Assembly: GCA_030141605.1 (NCBI GenBank)
Contig: JAQGDQ010000333.1
Location: 126,001-186,000 of the forward strand
DNA: 60,000 bases
DNA from: Tubiluchus corallicola
Taxonomy: Eukaryota; Priapulida; Priapulimorpha; Priapulimorphida; Tubiluchidae
Reading direction: 5' to 3'
The notes beneath the pieces were generated by a model that saw only the letters and a list, made by a program, of their open reading frames with translations, was not told where the DNA came from and did no database searches. The translations under genes and the position numbers were made by a program. Shown here piece after piece: positions 11,793-22,779 of the stretch. Position 1 is the stretch's first letter. Every line of letters begins with the position of its first letter.

Positions 11793-12877
11793 GTAATTAT
11801 ATTAAAAATTATTAAAAATATATTAAAAATTAAATTAAAAATTATACTGTCTTTTTGTCTACACGGCTTGCATTCGCGAAATTTAAAACTCCCATGATGA
11901 CAGTTAGATGCAGCCATATTGCTGATAAGTCAAGTTTCAGATAACATTGTGTTAAGTTTGAAAAAATAATCAAAGCAGTCGTAGTGCACAACTTCGCAAA
12001 CTAAGCAAAATTTTAAATTGCTGTATCTTTTCAATAAGACAAAAATAACTTTTTGGTTAGTGAGTGGTATCTTTGGTGGTGAAGCAACAACATTTTACAA
12101 ATAGCTGAGAATATTTTAAATTATTAAAATTTTTTTTTTAGTTACATGGGTAGCAGGTAAACAAAATGTAAGGTAATATAAGTTTGCATGGAAAGTTTTT
12201 TGGGACATAGTTTATCATTGCCTTTTCTTCTCTTGATTTAAGGTGACATCATGTAATGGCGGTGTCGAAACTGTATCGCAGGAGATTTAAAATGAAAGCA
12301 AACAAAAAGTCTCTTTAATGCAAGTATGCTATACACAAAAATTTGCTACAAAGTAATATACTAATAATACTTTAATTAAAATTATACAGCGATTTTTCTG
12401 TAACCAACTCCAGGTCCCCTTTTCTTGTTCTTTAACAAGCACATTAATTGTTGATTCTGCTTGACGCCCATTACAGTTATGTCACTGAAGCCTAGTAGTA
12501 GTAGTAGTACTGTTTTACACTGAAGTCACTCAAACCAGATGGCAAAATTGAACGTGGTTATAGTAAATTCAATGGCGTGCAAAACTGTACGGATAATCCA
12601 CAGACACAGAATCAAGAGAATATTTGGATTACAAGTGCTGACTACATGCAAGATTGCGTGTAACTGCCAACGGTTAACGCGAGTCACAACCACATGATCA
12701 AATAATTTCAACGCGACTTTCCGCGCAAGCGCACGAAATCATGCACTAAACTCTAAGGAATCAGTTTCAATGTCACAAAAAAATCTAAGCAACGCAAATG
12801 TTTTATTTTTGTAGCACTATAGCACTGTAATAATAATAAAAGTCAAAAATAAACGACAACAAAATTACACCACTTAC

Positions 12878-12884
12878 CCGCCAT
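12878..12884 (-). CDS. Possible 7-nt first coding exon of the JADE gene (Met-Ala-Gly)
   Basis: On the minus strand ATGGCGG is followed directly by GTAAGT, a near-ideal donor, after a moderately CpG-containing leader (12885-13060). The phase left (one nucleotide, G) is what the exon at 4340 needs (GA), giving Met-Ala-Gly-Ala-Arg. The intron would be about 8.5 kb and full of transposons. A phase match has a one-in-three chance of arising randomly, so this is a proposal only. Confidence 0.3.
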
Positions 12885-13109
12885 TTCGAAAAAATTGTGG
12901 TTTTTATTTTGGGCACTAGACGTCACTTCGACAAACGAATCTTTTAACGCGCTGTTGCAAAGGGCATCTTTTCGGAATTTTGTCAAGACCAGTATAGTCC
13001 TGACTACGTAGCACCGGAGTTCAACTGCCAAACAAAGAAAAAATAACTTATTGACAGGCAAGAATTCTCACAAAAAAGTTTGCGATGGAAATGTGAAGCA
13101 TATAAGATA

Positions 13110-13272
13110 CGACGCTAATGATGTCTTCACCGTCATCATCATTGTCGTCATAGTTCAAACCATCACGAAGTGTCATTATCGCTATTATCTTTATCACTTT
13201 CATCATTATGACCATCATCATGACCATTGTTTTTATCATAATTGTCATGCTTGTCATTGTTATCAATAATTG
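13110..13272. repeat. Degenerate (ATC/TCA)n low-complexity tract
   Basis: Runs of CATCATCATTGTCGTCAT-like triplets with interruptions. The 72-residue frames on each strand are composition artefacts rich in His, Tyr, Met or Ile. Confidence 0.7.
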
Positions 13273-13918
13273 TCTTAATTATCGTGCTGTAATTGAAATT
13301 GCCATAATATAGTTGTCGTAGTCATTGTTACAATCACAGTTGTTATCCCCATATTATCATTGTCACCAGCATTATATATTTTCAAAATTTTAATAATATA
13401 TTATATTATTAAACTGGACCACATTTTAATTCAGTATAATAATGCTTGTTTGTCAGTTGTCATGCTTGGTTGTCAGTTGCCACGCCATTCACTTATTTTG
13501 CATACATACTCTTGCCAGGTTTCAAGATACTACGTTTCTAGTTATCAAAGTTTGCCAAAAATTGACAGAAGAGCCGAAAATGGCTGGTTGTAATTAAAAA
13601 ACTGAAATCTGTATCATGTGGATAATTTTCACATAGTTGCTGTTCCCTGTTAGTACATGTGCCATTAGTACGTTAGAATTGTGAGCATCCGAGTAATGAC
13701 ATCAAAATGAGATAATGCGCAAAGACGATGATATCGTTACTCAAAATTTTAACTTCTCATACGTGCTACTCATGAAATGTAGCTCATAATGATCTATCAT
13801 TAAAGGAAAAATTAATCAGACTGTAGGCATTAATTTTAGAGGTGTGGATGTTGATATAGATGTGTATGTATTGAATACTATTGGCATTATATATGTTCGA
13901 GTTACTATAACTAGAACA

Positions 13919-15165
13919 GCATGAAACTGAAATGAAAGAACAGATCAACGAATTTCAAGACAGATATGAAAAGGCGAAGAGAGCGCAGGAACAAGCCAAA
14001 CAAGAAATCACTGAGATTGAGAAAATTAAGGAAGGAAAGGAAGTGTTGAAATTAAAAGAGAATAAACTAGAGAATTAAAAGAGAAAGAAAAGATGTTGAG
14101 AAACTACAAAGTACTATAGAAGGAAAGGAGAAGGAGGCAAAGAAAATAAATGATGCAAGGAAAAAAAGCAGAACTCGAACTCAGAAGAGCTAAGGAAGAA
14201 GCAGTGAAGTTTAAGGATGAACTTGAAAAGGTCATAAAAGAGAGAGATACTAGTAGAGCGCTAACTTAAACATTAAAAGAAAATGTTGCAGACTTGAAAG
14301 AACTGAACAAAAATTTGCAAATGGAAATGCTTCAGGCGACAGACAGTGCTAGGACAGGAGTTAGCAAAAATCAAGAGGAAGTGAATGAAAATGAAGATGA
14401 AAAAGACGACTGAAGAGAGTCACAGTAAAGATGAAAAAGAGGAACCGTTAAAGAAATTACGCAGGAATGTAATGAACGAAAGGTGGTGTCGATTTGAAGA
14501 TAGATCTATGTAAATTTAGGCATTATAAAACAAAAGAAGAATATGAACAACAGAGTCAGATTAATTATAGGAGTGAAGAACATAGATACAGTGACAATAA
14601 GAAACTGGTCCTTTTATGCAAGAGATAAATATTGTAAATATGAAGCAAATTGCAGGCATAGACATCATTTGTTGAGAGATGAAGAAGGAAGTAGGCATCA
14701 GAAGAGGCAAATTGGAATATGCAGGCATTGGGAACAAAGAGAAGAGTGTGAATAGGGTAATGTCTGTTGACACCATCATTATTATACTGAGGACGAAAAT
14801 AAGGAGTATGAATGTGAGCATGGACGAGATTATCAAGGTCAAATTAGTGAGAATCAAGAAAAGTTATATAATCTTGTCGCCAATGTGAATTTTTTATAAA
14901 GAGAAATATGGGACATCAGGGGCTATATATCCCAACAATAAGCGAAGATAAAAAAATCAGTCTAATTAGAAAAGAAAAGACTAAAAGGTCAAAGAAACGT
15001 AAAAATAAATACAAAAATTTTAAAATAATGTTTGTCAATTGTTAAGAAGTAATGCCGAAAATTGAGTCTGTAAATAGTGTAGTAGAAGATATTCAGCCTA
15101 GCGTATTCGGGTTATTAGAAACACATCTGGATAAAAATGAAACTTTGAAATTTGAAGGAGAATAG
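13919..15165 (+). mobile_element. Broken non-LTR retrotransposon piece: coiled coil, CCCH fingers, endonuclease start
   Basis: From 13930 to about 14410 shifted frames encode a Lys/Glu-rich coiled coil (EFQDRYEKAKRAQEQAKQE near the start). Three CCCH-type zinc-finger remnants follow. The first is near 14484-14528. The second, near 14600-14665, has CKYEANCRHRH (C-x5-C-x3-H), with a Trp where the first Cys would be. The third, near 14718-14785, has spacing C-x8-C-x5-C-x3-H across a one-base shift. About 210 bp later, 15055-15165 reads as the start of an EEP-type endonuclease (PSVFGLLETHL). The order suggests a LINE ORF1 followed by ORF2. Stops and shifts throughout make it inactive. The LINE clade is not assigned. 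Confidence 0.5.
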
Positions 15166-15442
15166 AAGTAGATTTTGGCAAACTTGCCACAAAAATTTGT
15201 ATATTGATATCTTCTGTATTACACAACTTGCGGTGTGAAACAAAAACTTCTATGACAATTTCACAAACAAAGATGCTAACAGAAACTTTTTATAACACTA
15301 GTAATCTAAACAACATGTCCACCCTTTTCACTCGTCTTCTCCCGACCCGTGCGCGCCGAACAATCCCCGGTCATGTGATCATTCTAATTGCGTCAGCACA
15401 CTCCCCCCGAGGGAAGATGCCATGAACAGTCTTCCTACGAAT
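15166..15442. other. Flank of the BEL/Pao element, possibly its 3' LTR
   Basis: On the minus strand the pol tail runs past 15443 and is followed by TGTGCTGACGC, a plausible LTR start (about 15403). No second LTR copy was found upstream, so the call stays open. Confidence 0.3.
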
Positions 15443-15714
15443 TTAGGTCCTCAACCCACCCCCTCGAATTTTGTCACCAGCTTTCATGGCTGCCTTTCTT
15501 TTTGATTGCTTATTAGTGGGCTCTATAACTATTTGTGGTGTGTTAGTTTGTTTGTGCAATGTAGTGTTATCTGTTTTGTACTGCTTGGCATCTGTAATAC
15601 TTGTCTGTGTTGCAGGACGTTCAAGGGAGTAAAGCTGGGTAATAGAACGATTGATGATATTGCCTGAAGGTAGCCTCACAGAAACTGATCTGCACATCTC
15701 ATCATGGCTATGCT

Positions 15715-16458
15715 TTAGAGAAAGTATCCTCCCAACTCTCCATTGACATCATCCTGAACCAGAACTACGTCACCTATTTTAGGCATTGAATTTAGAGCTG
15801 ACCTTGTTTGCTTGATTGGTTTGTTATAGCGCTTCCTCAGTGACAACACATACTCCTTCCTCCAGATGTCCCAAAATTTATTCAGGATGATCTGTCCTCT
15901 TTTCCAGCATTGCAAAACCTTGTACGCAGAGACTGGCTGATTCGGCTTGTACTCATCACCATCTTTTAAATATAAAGTGATAAGGTCACCTTTCAGTGAT
16001 ATGAAATCAGCTGGGGTTATGACGCGTATTGAATTGATATCCTGATCTACGTAACAGAGAGGTCGAGAATTGATCACGCCTTCGATTTCACACAGCAGCG
16101 TTACCAACTGAGTTAGAGTCAGAAGACGTCGACCTGTTGATTTTTTAAGAGCTGACTTTATCATAGCAGCCATCCTTTCATAGAAACCTCCAAACCAGGG
16201 AGCTAGCTCTACAATGTTCTCCCAACTGATACGATGCTGAGCTGCATAATCTAAAACATCAGGGCTTTGGAGAGTTTGAGACCACGCTCTATCCAGGACC
16301 GTTTTTGTTAGTTTGAACTGTGCTGCATTGTCACTCAAGACCTTCGAAGGATAACCTCTTCTTGCTGCAAATCTGCGGAAACATGACAAAAACTTCTCAG
16401 TACAAAGGTCTTCTGTAAGCTCTAAGTGTATGGCTCTAGTGCACATACACGTAAGCAC
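15715..16458 (-). pseudogene. BEL/Pao integrase core and C-terminal domain
   Basis: A 247-codon segment with TRAIHLELTEDL, FRRFAARRG, SDNAAQF, PWFGGFYERM and INSRPLCYV, followed by the DUF5641-like region (WDIWRKEYVLSLRKR, VVLVQDDV). A shift near 15725 moves the remainder (SVSVRLPSGNIINRSITQLY) into another frame at 15697-15600. Confidence 0.85.
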
Positions 16459-16749
16459 GCAAGCCCAAACCTTTTTGACTTCATGTTTTTCCGATTTGAA
16501 GTGAAATTTTTAATCCAAAACGGACCTAGCATATCTAACCCAATTTGACTAAATACCAAGTTTCTGTTGATCTCTTGCTGGTGGCAATCCAGGCATGGGT
16601 GGTGCTTTGTATGGTGGACCACTTGCACGTCTACAGATTAAACATCCTTGAATTACTTCTTGTACTGCCGCACGACCTTTGAGTACCCAGTATGCACATC
16701 TCAGTTGTGCTAATGTCTGTGATACACCACTATGGAGCTGTTTGCTCAT
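16422..16749 (-). pseudogene. BEL/Pao integrase zinc region and start of the core
   Basis: Two overlapping frames together carry the His-rich/Cys pair (LHSGVSQTLAQLR, GCLICRR), the linker MPGLPPAR, and then IGLDMLGPFW with the first catalytic Asp. The two frames are separated by a shift near 16600. Confidence 0.75.
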
Positions 16750-17662
16750 GTACTCTCTGAATAATTAGTTGAGTGGCATGATCTTTTCGTGGCAAGAGAG
16801 CTGGATTTGTGCTAGCATATGTAAAATCCGAATGTTGAATCCTGCCATTACATCTCAACAGGTTTTCAGAATCCAAATACAGACCTAGTTGCTGTACTAA
16901 GCAGTTCTTTTTATTAGACTGTAAGTCTCTGATCTCTTTGCTGAAGTGTTGACATTGGACTTGCTTAATTAGAATTATTTCTGCTTTTACTAGCTCAGAT
17001 GCCATAAGGCCTGTTTGCACATCATTCTCAGTGTGTTTCCATCTACCTAAAGCGCTCATAACATAGGCTGTTACTCGTACTGCCTTCTCAAAATTCGAGT
17101 ACCTCGTTAAATCAACTAGTGACTCATTGGGTTGCTCACTAATTGTCAAGAAAACTGGCACTTCGCATTCTCCCATTTCAGAATCTATCTGTTGCTGATC
17201 CTCGGCAGAAGTGACTGGCATATCTGATTGTGGCCAGCATTCTTGAGGTTCTTTCAACCATGCTGGAGGGTTGAACCATATGCTATTCATCAAGGTCTCG
17301 GAGTCCTTTACACCACGAGAAGCCAAGTCTGCTGGGTTTTCTTCTGTTGACACAAAGTGAAATGTAGCGTTCTGAAGAGACCTGATCTCTTCCACTCTGT
17401 TCCTCACAAACATTTTCAAGGAGCGTCCATTTAGCACCCAAAATAATGCACATTTACTATCACTAAAGATGTGCACTTCGTTGATATTTAATTGAAGATG
17501 TGTCAATAAAAACTTGGTGCATCGAACTGCTAGTAGTATTCCAAGTAATTCCAGTCTAGGAACTGAAATTTGGCGTGGGGGTGCAAGCCTAGTCTTCGCA
17601 TAAATCAGCTTTACAATGGAGCTAGATATTAGTTGTAAACGCCCACCGGCGTATAAGACCAA
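16730..17662 (-). pseudogene. BEL/Pao pol: RNase H and linker
   Basis: A 310-codon open segment. LAPPRQISVPRLELLGILLA and HIFSDSKCALFWVLNG are typical of the BEL/Pao RNase H, and RVEEIRSL plus NPADLASRGV mark its end. The first acidic residue of the fold lies beyond the truncation. The segment ends in a stop where the integrase zinc finger (VHEQ..HSG) should read on. Confidence 0.85.
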
Positions 17663-18104
17663 ATCTTGTATTGGAACCAGAGGTGATTAAATTGTAACTG
17701 TAAGTTCAATAAAGTCTGTTCACTGTATTAACGCAGACATTGAGTTTGTGAATGATTAAAAGCGTTAACGGTAACTTGCATTCGCACCACTAAATCCTAG
17801 ATACGTACTAAGGAGATTTGCAGTGTACATAAGAGCTCAATTGCGGGAGCTAAGCTTGTAAACTTGAGGGATAAAGATCTGACTCACAACGCAAGGTCAA
17901 AGTGAAAGTCGTGTAGGACAAGATCATTGCCTTAGCAACTTAACTAAAGCCCTTGGAGTCGGGTAATCGATATCCGATCAATTACCTGAAAGCGATCGAT
18001 ACGCGAATCTAAACTCTAAAATATCAATTAATTCAAGATCACTCGATACGGCAAATTACTATACGATCACATTATTGAGTGAGAACTTGATACACCTAGC
18101 TCAC

Positions 18105-18684
18105 TGGATCCGGATAATCCGGATAATCCGCATTTCGCCTGGAAGTGGAAAGCTCGTCATCCACATCACCTATGTCAGAGTGTTGCAATGAGGTGCTTGC
18201 TGTTGCTGCATCTGCCGTCGGTGTTGCCGGTGCTACTGTTGCTGCTGCTGCTGGTGCCACTTCCCTCGATGTGCCTGCTGCTGACGTGGGATTCCTTTAA
18301 AAACAAACAAACATTCACAATCCACATTCGCCATTTCTAACAGGAATCATCATTAAAACGGATATTACGCAGCCATTACACGATAAAACGAGAGAGAGAC
18401 AGTACATAATGAACGATAAAACATTGCGTGCGCAACAGCGTCAAAAAACGGTGGAATGTAGCACATCTACAATTACGCATATGCGGAAAAACCTACAAAA
18501 ATTTATTCACTACAAATTAATGCGGCAAGTTCTGTGGTTGATAACAACAAGTGATAATTAGATATAAAAAGTTCACTCACCGTGCGAATTCCCCTGCGGT
18601 AGCCATAGCCATCTGGGAGGGAGATAGAGAGAGACAGAGACAAAAAGGAGATCCTTCTTTTCCTTTTGTTGAAGGTTCTGCCAT
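18105..18684 (-). CDS. Candidate small host gene start: two exons, Ala/Thr-rich product
   Basis: ATG at 18684 opens MAEPSTKGKEGSPF; the frame stays open to CG|GTGAGT at 18581. A second exon (18294-18105) starts after an AAAG acceptor, completes the split codon in frame, and encodes an Ala/Thr/Pro-rich stretch (APAAAATVAPATPTADAATA), then an acidic segment (DIGDVDDELSTSRRN), ending at CCA|GTGAGC. Consistent phase and two good donors favour a real gene start. The composition could also be a translated GCT/GCA repeat. The transposon just downstream on the same strand leaves no later exon that I can recognise. No homologue recognised. Confidence 0.35.
18205..18292. repeat. GCT/GCA triplet-rich tract
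   Basis: Interrupted GCTGCTGCT-type triplets inside the second candidate exon; they encode its Ala run on the minus strand. Confidence 0.6.
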
Positions 18685-20259
18685 TTGTTTTTTGGTCGTT
18701 TTACTCCAATGCGAGGTAGTGAATTTGGCACATTAAAAATTGCACCCATTGACGTGCCCTGCAGTCAATCTATATAGTTACACATATATTATATTGTAGG
18801 TTTGTATATAAATAATTTGCACACGCACGCATGCAGACAACAAGTAATTGCATACGGTGCTTCATATATAAATAATCATTACAGTAGTAGAGATGAGTAG
18901 GGCTGAACTGCCAGCCTAGGTTGTCGTAACGTCTTGATACTCCCATGCACACAGACTCACATACATGTATGATGTATGCATTATTACATACAATGATTCT
19001 ATGAAGCTGAGCCTATATAATTAACTATATAAAATGATTGCCCCTAGCACCTAGGCCTGTATAAAATCAATTAATTTAAGCCCATCAATAAATAGTAATT
19101 ATCAAGGCTTGTCAGTGGATTTAGCCACAGGTGTTTTATTAGTACGCTTATACAAGTACTTTTCGTATATATGTACACAAACTGTATTTAATGAACACTT
19201 ATTTTGACGTAAGCCTAACTGAATCTTAAAAAATAAGGCTAAATATGCGTGACGTCTACACATGATATATAAAGTGTGATGACACGCCTGTCGATTCTAA
19301 ATTATGCGCCAGGTTGGCTTCTCACCTGAATTCCATAACTTGATTTTGACCTAGTTAGTTGGTTGTTATAGAAGTGGAAGTAATGCTGGCTGTTATGATG
19401 TTTCGTTTTGTTATTTTTTGTTCACTGATGATAAAAAAGAGGAATAATGTCATAAATGCATTCCGTTTGTTCTACTGGAATTTATAACCAACTCCAAAAC
19501 ATAACAAAGGTCAATGTATGATTATATGCTGACTAACATCTTTTAACTTGGAATTAAAAAAACAAATCGATTTTTTCTCTGAAAGGTATTACACATGAAA
19601 GTCGGGCCTAATATTTCTTCAAGTTATATTTCCTGATAAGAACATATTAAAAACACATTAAATAGGGATGTTTTTTGGAAAAAATATTTCTCCACAAAGA
19701 GAATACTACATGAGCCATGAGTATTTGCAAACTTTCTTTACGATCAACTTTCTTAACTTCTTTTGTAAATAAGCCTATTAATTTTCATGAGATATTCAAA
19801 AATATAATAGCTGCTAAAAATCGCCAAAGAGAGATGTAGGCCTTGCAGTCTTTGCTTAGTGTACAAAATATTTAACTTGTAATAAAAGTTACAAAACTGT
19901 GTTATAATTAACATTTTATTATAATTACCTGGCTGCATCCTTGCGAAATTTAAAAAGATATTTTTATTTGTGTTTTCTCAACTCACTGCTGAGCAATTTA
20001 TGATCAATCATCTGCTACAGTACACACAGCTTGCGCTATAGCATACCTGACAACAACAGTCAGTACTGCTGTGCCGCTAGGGCAACACTAACTGTGCGAA
20101 CTGTTGCGCAGTAGGACTTTCCCTACTTTGTTTTCCATCATCCAATGAATCATACGTTCAGGGACATGATTCTGCTCCTCTCCGTATGCCAGGTCTCCCT
20201 GCTCGCCGCAATGCCCCAAGTGCATTTATTTATAAGGATCACTGCTGAAGTGGTGTTTA
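18685..20259. other. Non-coding, no recognisable feature
   Basis: AT-rich. The first 100 bases upstream of the candidate ATG could hold a promoter. Nothing else stands out. Confidence 0.35.
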
Positions 20260-21062
20260 AATCTTTCTGTGCAAAATCTAAATGTGTTAACATTTGTCCT
20301 CCTGCAGGTATTTAGCTGGTTCTATGGCTAGTTGAAGAGCTATCTTCACTGGAATATCATCAGGTAGTCTAAGCATATACCCAATCCAACTTAAACGGCA
20401 TCTATTTATTTTTCTTGTCCAAGGTTCTTCTTTTATTTTTTCATATAGATCTTTGTTTGAGATTTCCTTTGGCCATCTAATACCCAAAATGTTTCTGTAA
20501 TTTCGCCTTTGAAACGCATCGATTTCAGCTTTATGATTTGCTTTTAATGTTCAGAGCTCAGCGTTGTACAGAAATACAGTTTCAACTAAGGCTGAGAATA
20601 TTCTAATTTTTGTTTCCAAAGAAATCTTCCTATTCTCAAAAACTTTTGTGAGTTTTGAGTAAGCTGATAATGCCATTATCTTCCGTCTTGATATGTCATC
20701 TTCTGTTGCCAGTAGACTACCGAGATATTTGCTTCTTTGCCATGATTCATCACCATGGCGTGTTATGTGAAATTCAGTTTTATTTTTGTTTACAACGAGA
20801 ACCATTCTATTCAGTTTCTCCTCTATGGAGTTTTTTTATTTCATCTACTTCTTCTTTGTTTCTTGTAATCCATGCCACATCATCAGCATACTGCATAGAT
20901 ATAGTAGTTGACTTACTTTGTAGAGAGCTGTAACTGTGTTCTTGTCTTACTTCATTCGGTATTAATTCAGGATCAAGAATTGTGTAGTTGTGATCTTCTA
21001 GGTCTTTCAATGGTATACCTTTGTTCTCGGTGTGAGATATGGCAAGATATAAATATTTTAAT
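20260..21062 (-). mobile_element. 5'-truncated LINE fragment with reverse transcriptase C-terminal half
   Basis: Three minus-strand segments give the RT catalytic block MQYADDVAWITRN (about 20900), the thumb region with SKYLGSLLATEDDISRRK (about 20730-20690), and the C-terminal helical region GIRWPKEISNKDLYEKIKEE to LSWIGYMLRLPDD (20487-20350). The start is cut in the RT palm near 21062. Frame breaks are near 20806 and 20550. It is the same family as the copy at 57.7-60 kb, with nearly identical protein over LKDLEDHNYTILDPELIPN and the YADD block. Confidence 0.85.
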
Positions 21063-21099
21063 ATATTCATATTTTATATAATTTATTTTTTAAATATAG

Positions 21100-21440
21100 A
21101 TATTTTTGTATACTTTGATACTAGTGCGTTAGACATCAAGTTAGACGCAAAAGTAACTCAAGAACCTCACTAAGCGGTTGAAGTCCCCACGAGCCTCACT
21201 TGCCTTGACGTCATTGAAGCAGCCAATCGTAGCTCGAAAGACCAGCAACCCATAATTCTTTGCACGAAGTACTAGCGTACCCACAATCCTCTACATTGCA
21301 CTAGAAGAATCCTAAGTACTCTCTGTTTGGCGCTGAGTAAGCCATTAGCCGAAGTAGGACAGTTGGCGTACAGGGGCCAGTCCAAGTAGGACACTAGAGA
21401 CAGGTCCGCGAATTGAGTCGTTGAGTGTACTGGCACCGTC
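21100..21440. promoter_or_regulatory. Possible promoter-like island with CRE and CCAAT motifs
   Basis: Locally higher G+C than the neighbourhood. A full palindromic CRE TGACGTCA at 21206-21213 lies 9 bp from a CCAAT box at 21223-21227. No recognisable first exon is attached. Function is inferred from motifs only. Confidence 0.25.
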
Positions 21441-21473
21441 CGTTGTCCTTGTTTATGTAATAATAATAATTAA

Positions 21474-21606
21474 AAAACGTCAGTACACGTTGAATAATTA
21501 AAATAATAGAATTTTATTCTGAACTGTTAGAACGGATAATATTAAATTAGGCTTCCATATTAATGCTGTTGAAGTGAAATAAACATACTTTTTAGACGGT
21601 TTCAAC
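21474..21606 (+). repeat. Direct repeat copy 1 (about 133 bp)
   Basis: Shares CAGTACACGTTGAATAATTA, GAATTTTATTC and GAAGTGAAATAAACA with 22107-22241 in the same orientation, with scattered substitutions. Confidence 0.8.
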
Positions 21607-22106
21607 ATTTGTTTAAGGTATATAATTTTTTATTTTGTCTCCTTTCACAGACAATTGATACATTTCACTACCTCTTGAACAAATAATTGTTTTCTTTTGA
21701 GTACACATTCTAGTGATCTATGTGCCCTATATGGGCTAGTGAGCGATGTACTACATTACCCTAAATGTTACAATACAGTTGATATTATTAAAACTAATTG
21801 TCTTTGCTTTTCATAAATGTTAAAAATTACTTTTTTGTATTGTGAAGGCTTAGCAGCATCTGTCTCATTTTAAATTTGCAATTACTTCTGCAATAACTGT
21901 GTGCATAGTTTTTATCCTCAAAGCATTGGATACTTAGTCTAATGTTATGATGATTTAAATGGAGCTAATAATACTGGTGATACTATTGTAAAAAATACAT
22001 TAATTTTGTAAATTGTCAAGGACTATCCATCATCATTATAATGTTATTTTTCTCTAAAATAATTAGTTTTATGTTTTATTATGTCATCATAATCTCGATT
22101 CCCGTC

Positions 22107-22241
22107 AAAAAGCGCCAGTACACGTTGAATAATTAAAATAACCGAATTTTATTCAGAGCTGGTAGAACGGACAATATTAAATTTGTTTTCGATATTAATG
22201 TTGTTGAAGTGAAATAAACACACTTTTTAGACGATTTCAAC
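22107..22241 (+). repeat. Direct repeat copy 2 (about 135 bp)
   Basis: Partner of 21474-21606, about 633 bp downstream. The sequence between them has no coding. The pair could be terminal repeats of a small non-autonomous element or an old duplication. Confidence 0.8.
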
Positions 22242-22779
22242 TTTCTTGGGCTGCCCATATACGATACTGTTTTCCGCAAATTTAGCACATGCGTTTTACC
22301 GGAAATGTCCTGCTGCGGCTTGTGGGTTACTCGGCGCCCTACCCAGACACAATTGTGAGACAGATTTAGATGAGTTGCTTAAATTGGCTTTTGTTGTTTC
22401 TGTGGCAGCGAATTGAGAAATTTATACTTAATTAAAAGCAGGTCTTTATATTATTGTAATAACTACCTATCAAGAACTTCAAAATAAGTAAGTGAAATAC
22501 TTCTGTGGACTGTAGGCTATAGATTTTATACAGTCACAATAGTATGTTTTGTATTGGTTGAAAGTTGAAAGACGCCCAACTTCTGTTAAAAGTGGTAATA
22601 ATGACATTTAAGCAAACTCACATTATTGTTTCGATCACTGATTATGACAGCCATTGGACATTTCTTTGTCAATTATGATAGCTCAATTATTCACAGTTAA
22701 AATGGACAATGATTTCACTCAGAAACAATTGCGAGACATTTTCAATGAGTTGCTTAGTAATAGTAGTTCATAAATTTGT

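Larger units (their letters stand above)
11793..13884. other. Mostly non-coding flank with a low-complexity triplet region
   Basis: Apart from the proposed JADE start exon and its leader, I see no gene. About 13110-13270 is a degenerate TCA/TTG/ATC triplet-rich stretch that opens reading frames on both strands by composition alone. Confidence 0.4.
15443..17685 (-). mobile_element. 5'-truncated BEL/Pao retrotransposon, pol 3' half
   Basis: Five minus-strand frame segments read in order: RNase H (17662-17100), integrase zinc region (16780-16630), integrase core (16628-16150), and the C-terminal DUF5641-like domain (15850-15600). RNase H retains PRLELLG and FSDSKCALFW. The zinc region retains HSG and CLIC. 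The integrase core shows Asp in IGLDMLGPFW, Asp in SDNAAQF and Glu in APWFGGFYERM, so the three acidic residues are present. APWFGGFYERM and the C-terminal domain are diagnostic of BEL/Pao. Gag, protease and RT are absent. Frameshifts occur near 16740, 16600, 16440 and 15725. Confidence 0.88.

Noticed and set aside
13048-13269. Overlapping 72-residue frames on both strands
   Set aside because: Both come from the ATC/TCA triplet tract; composition alone keeps the frames open.
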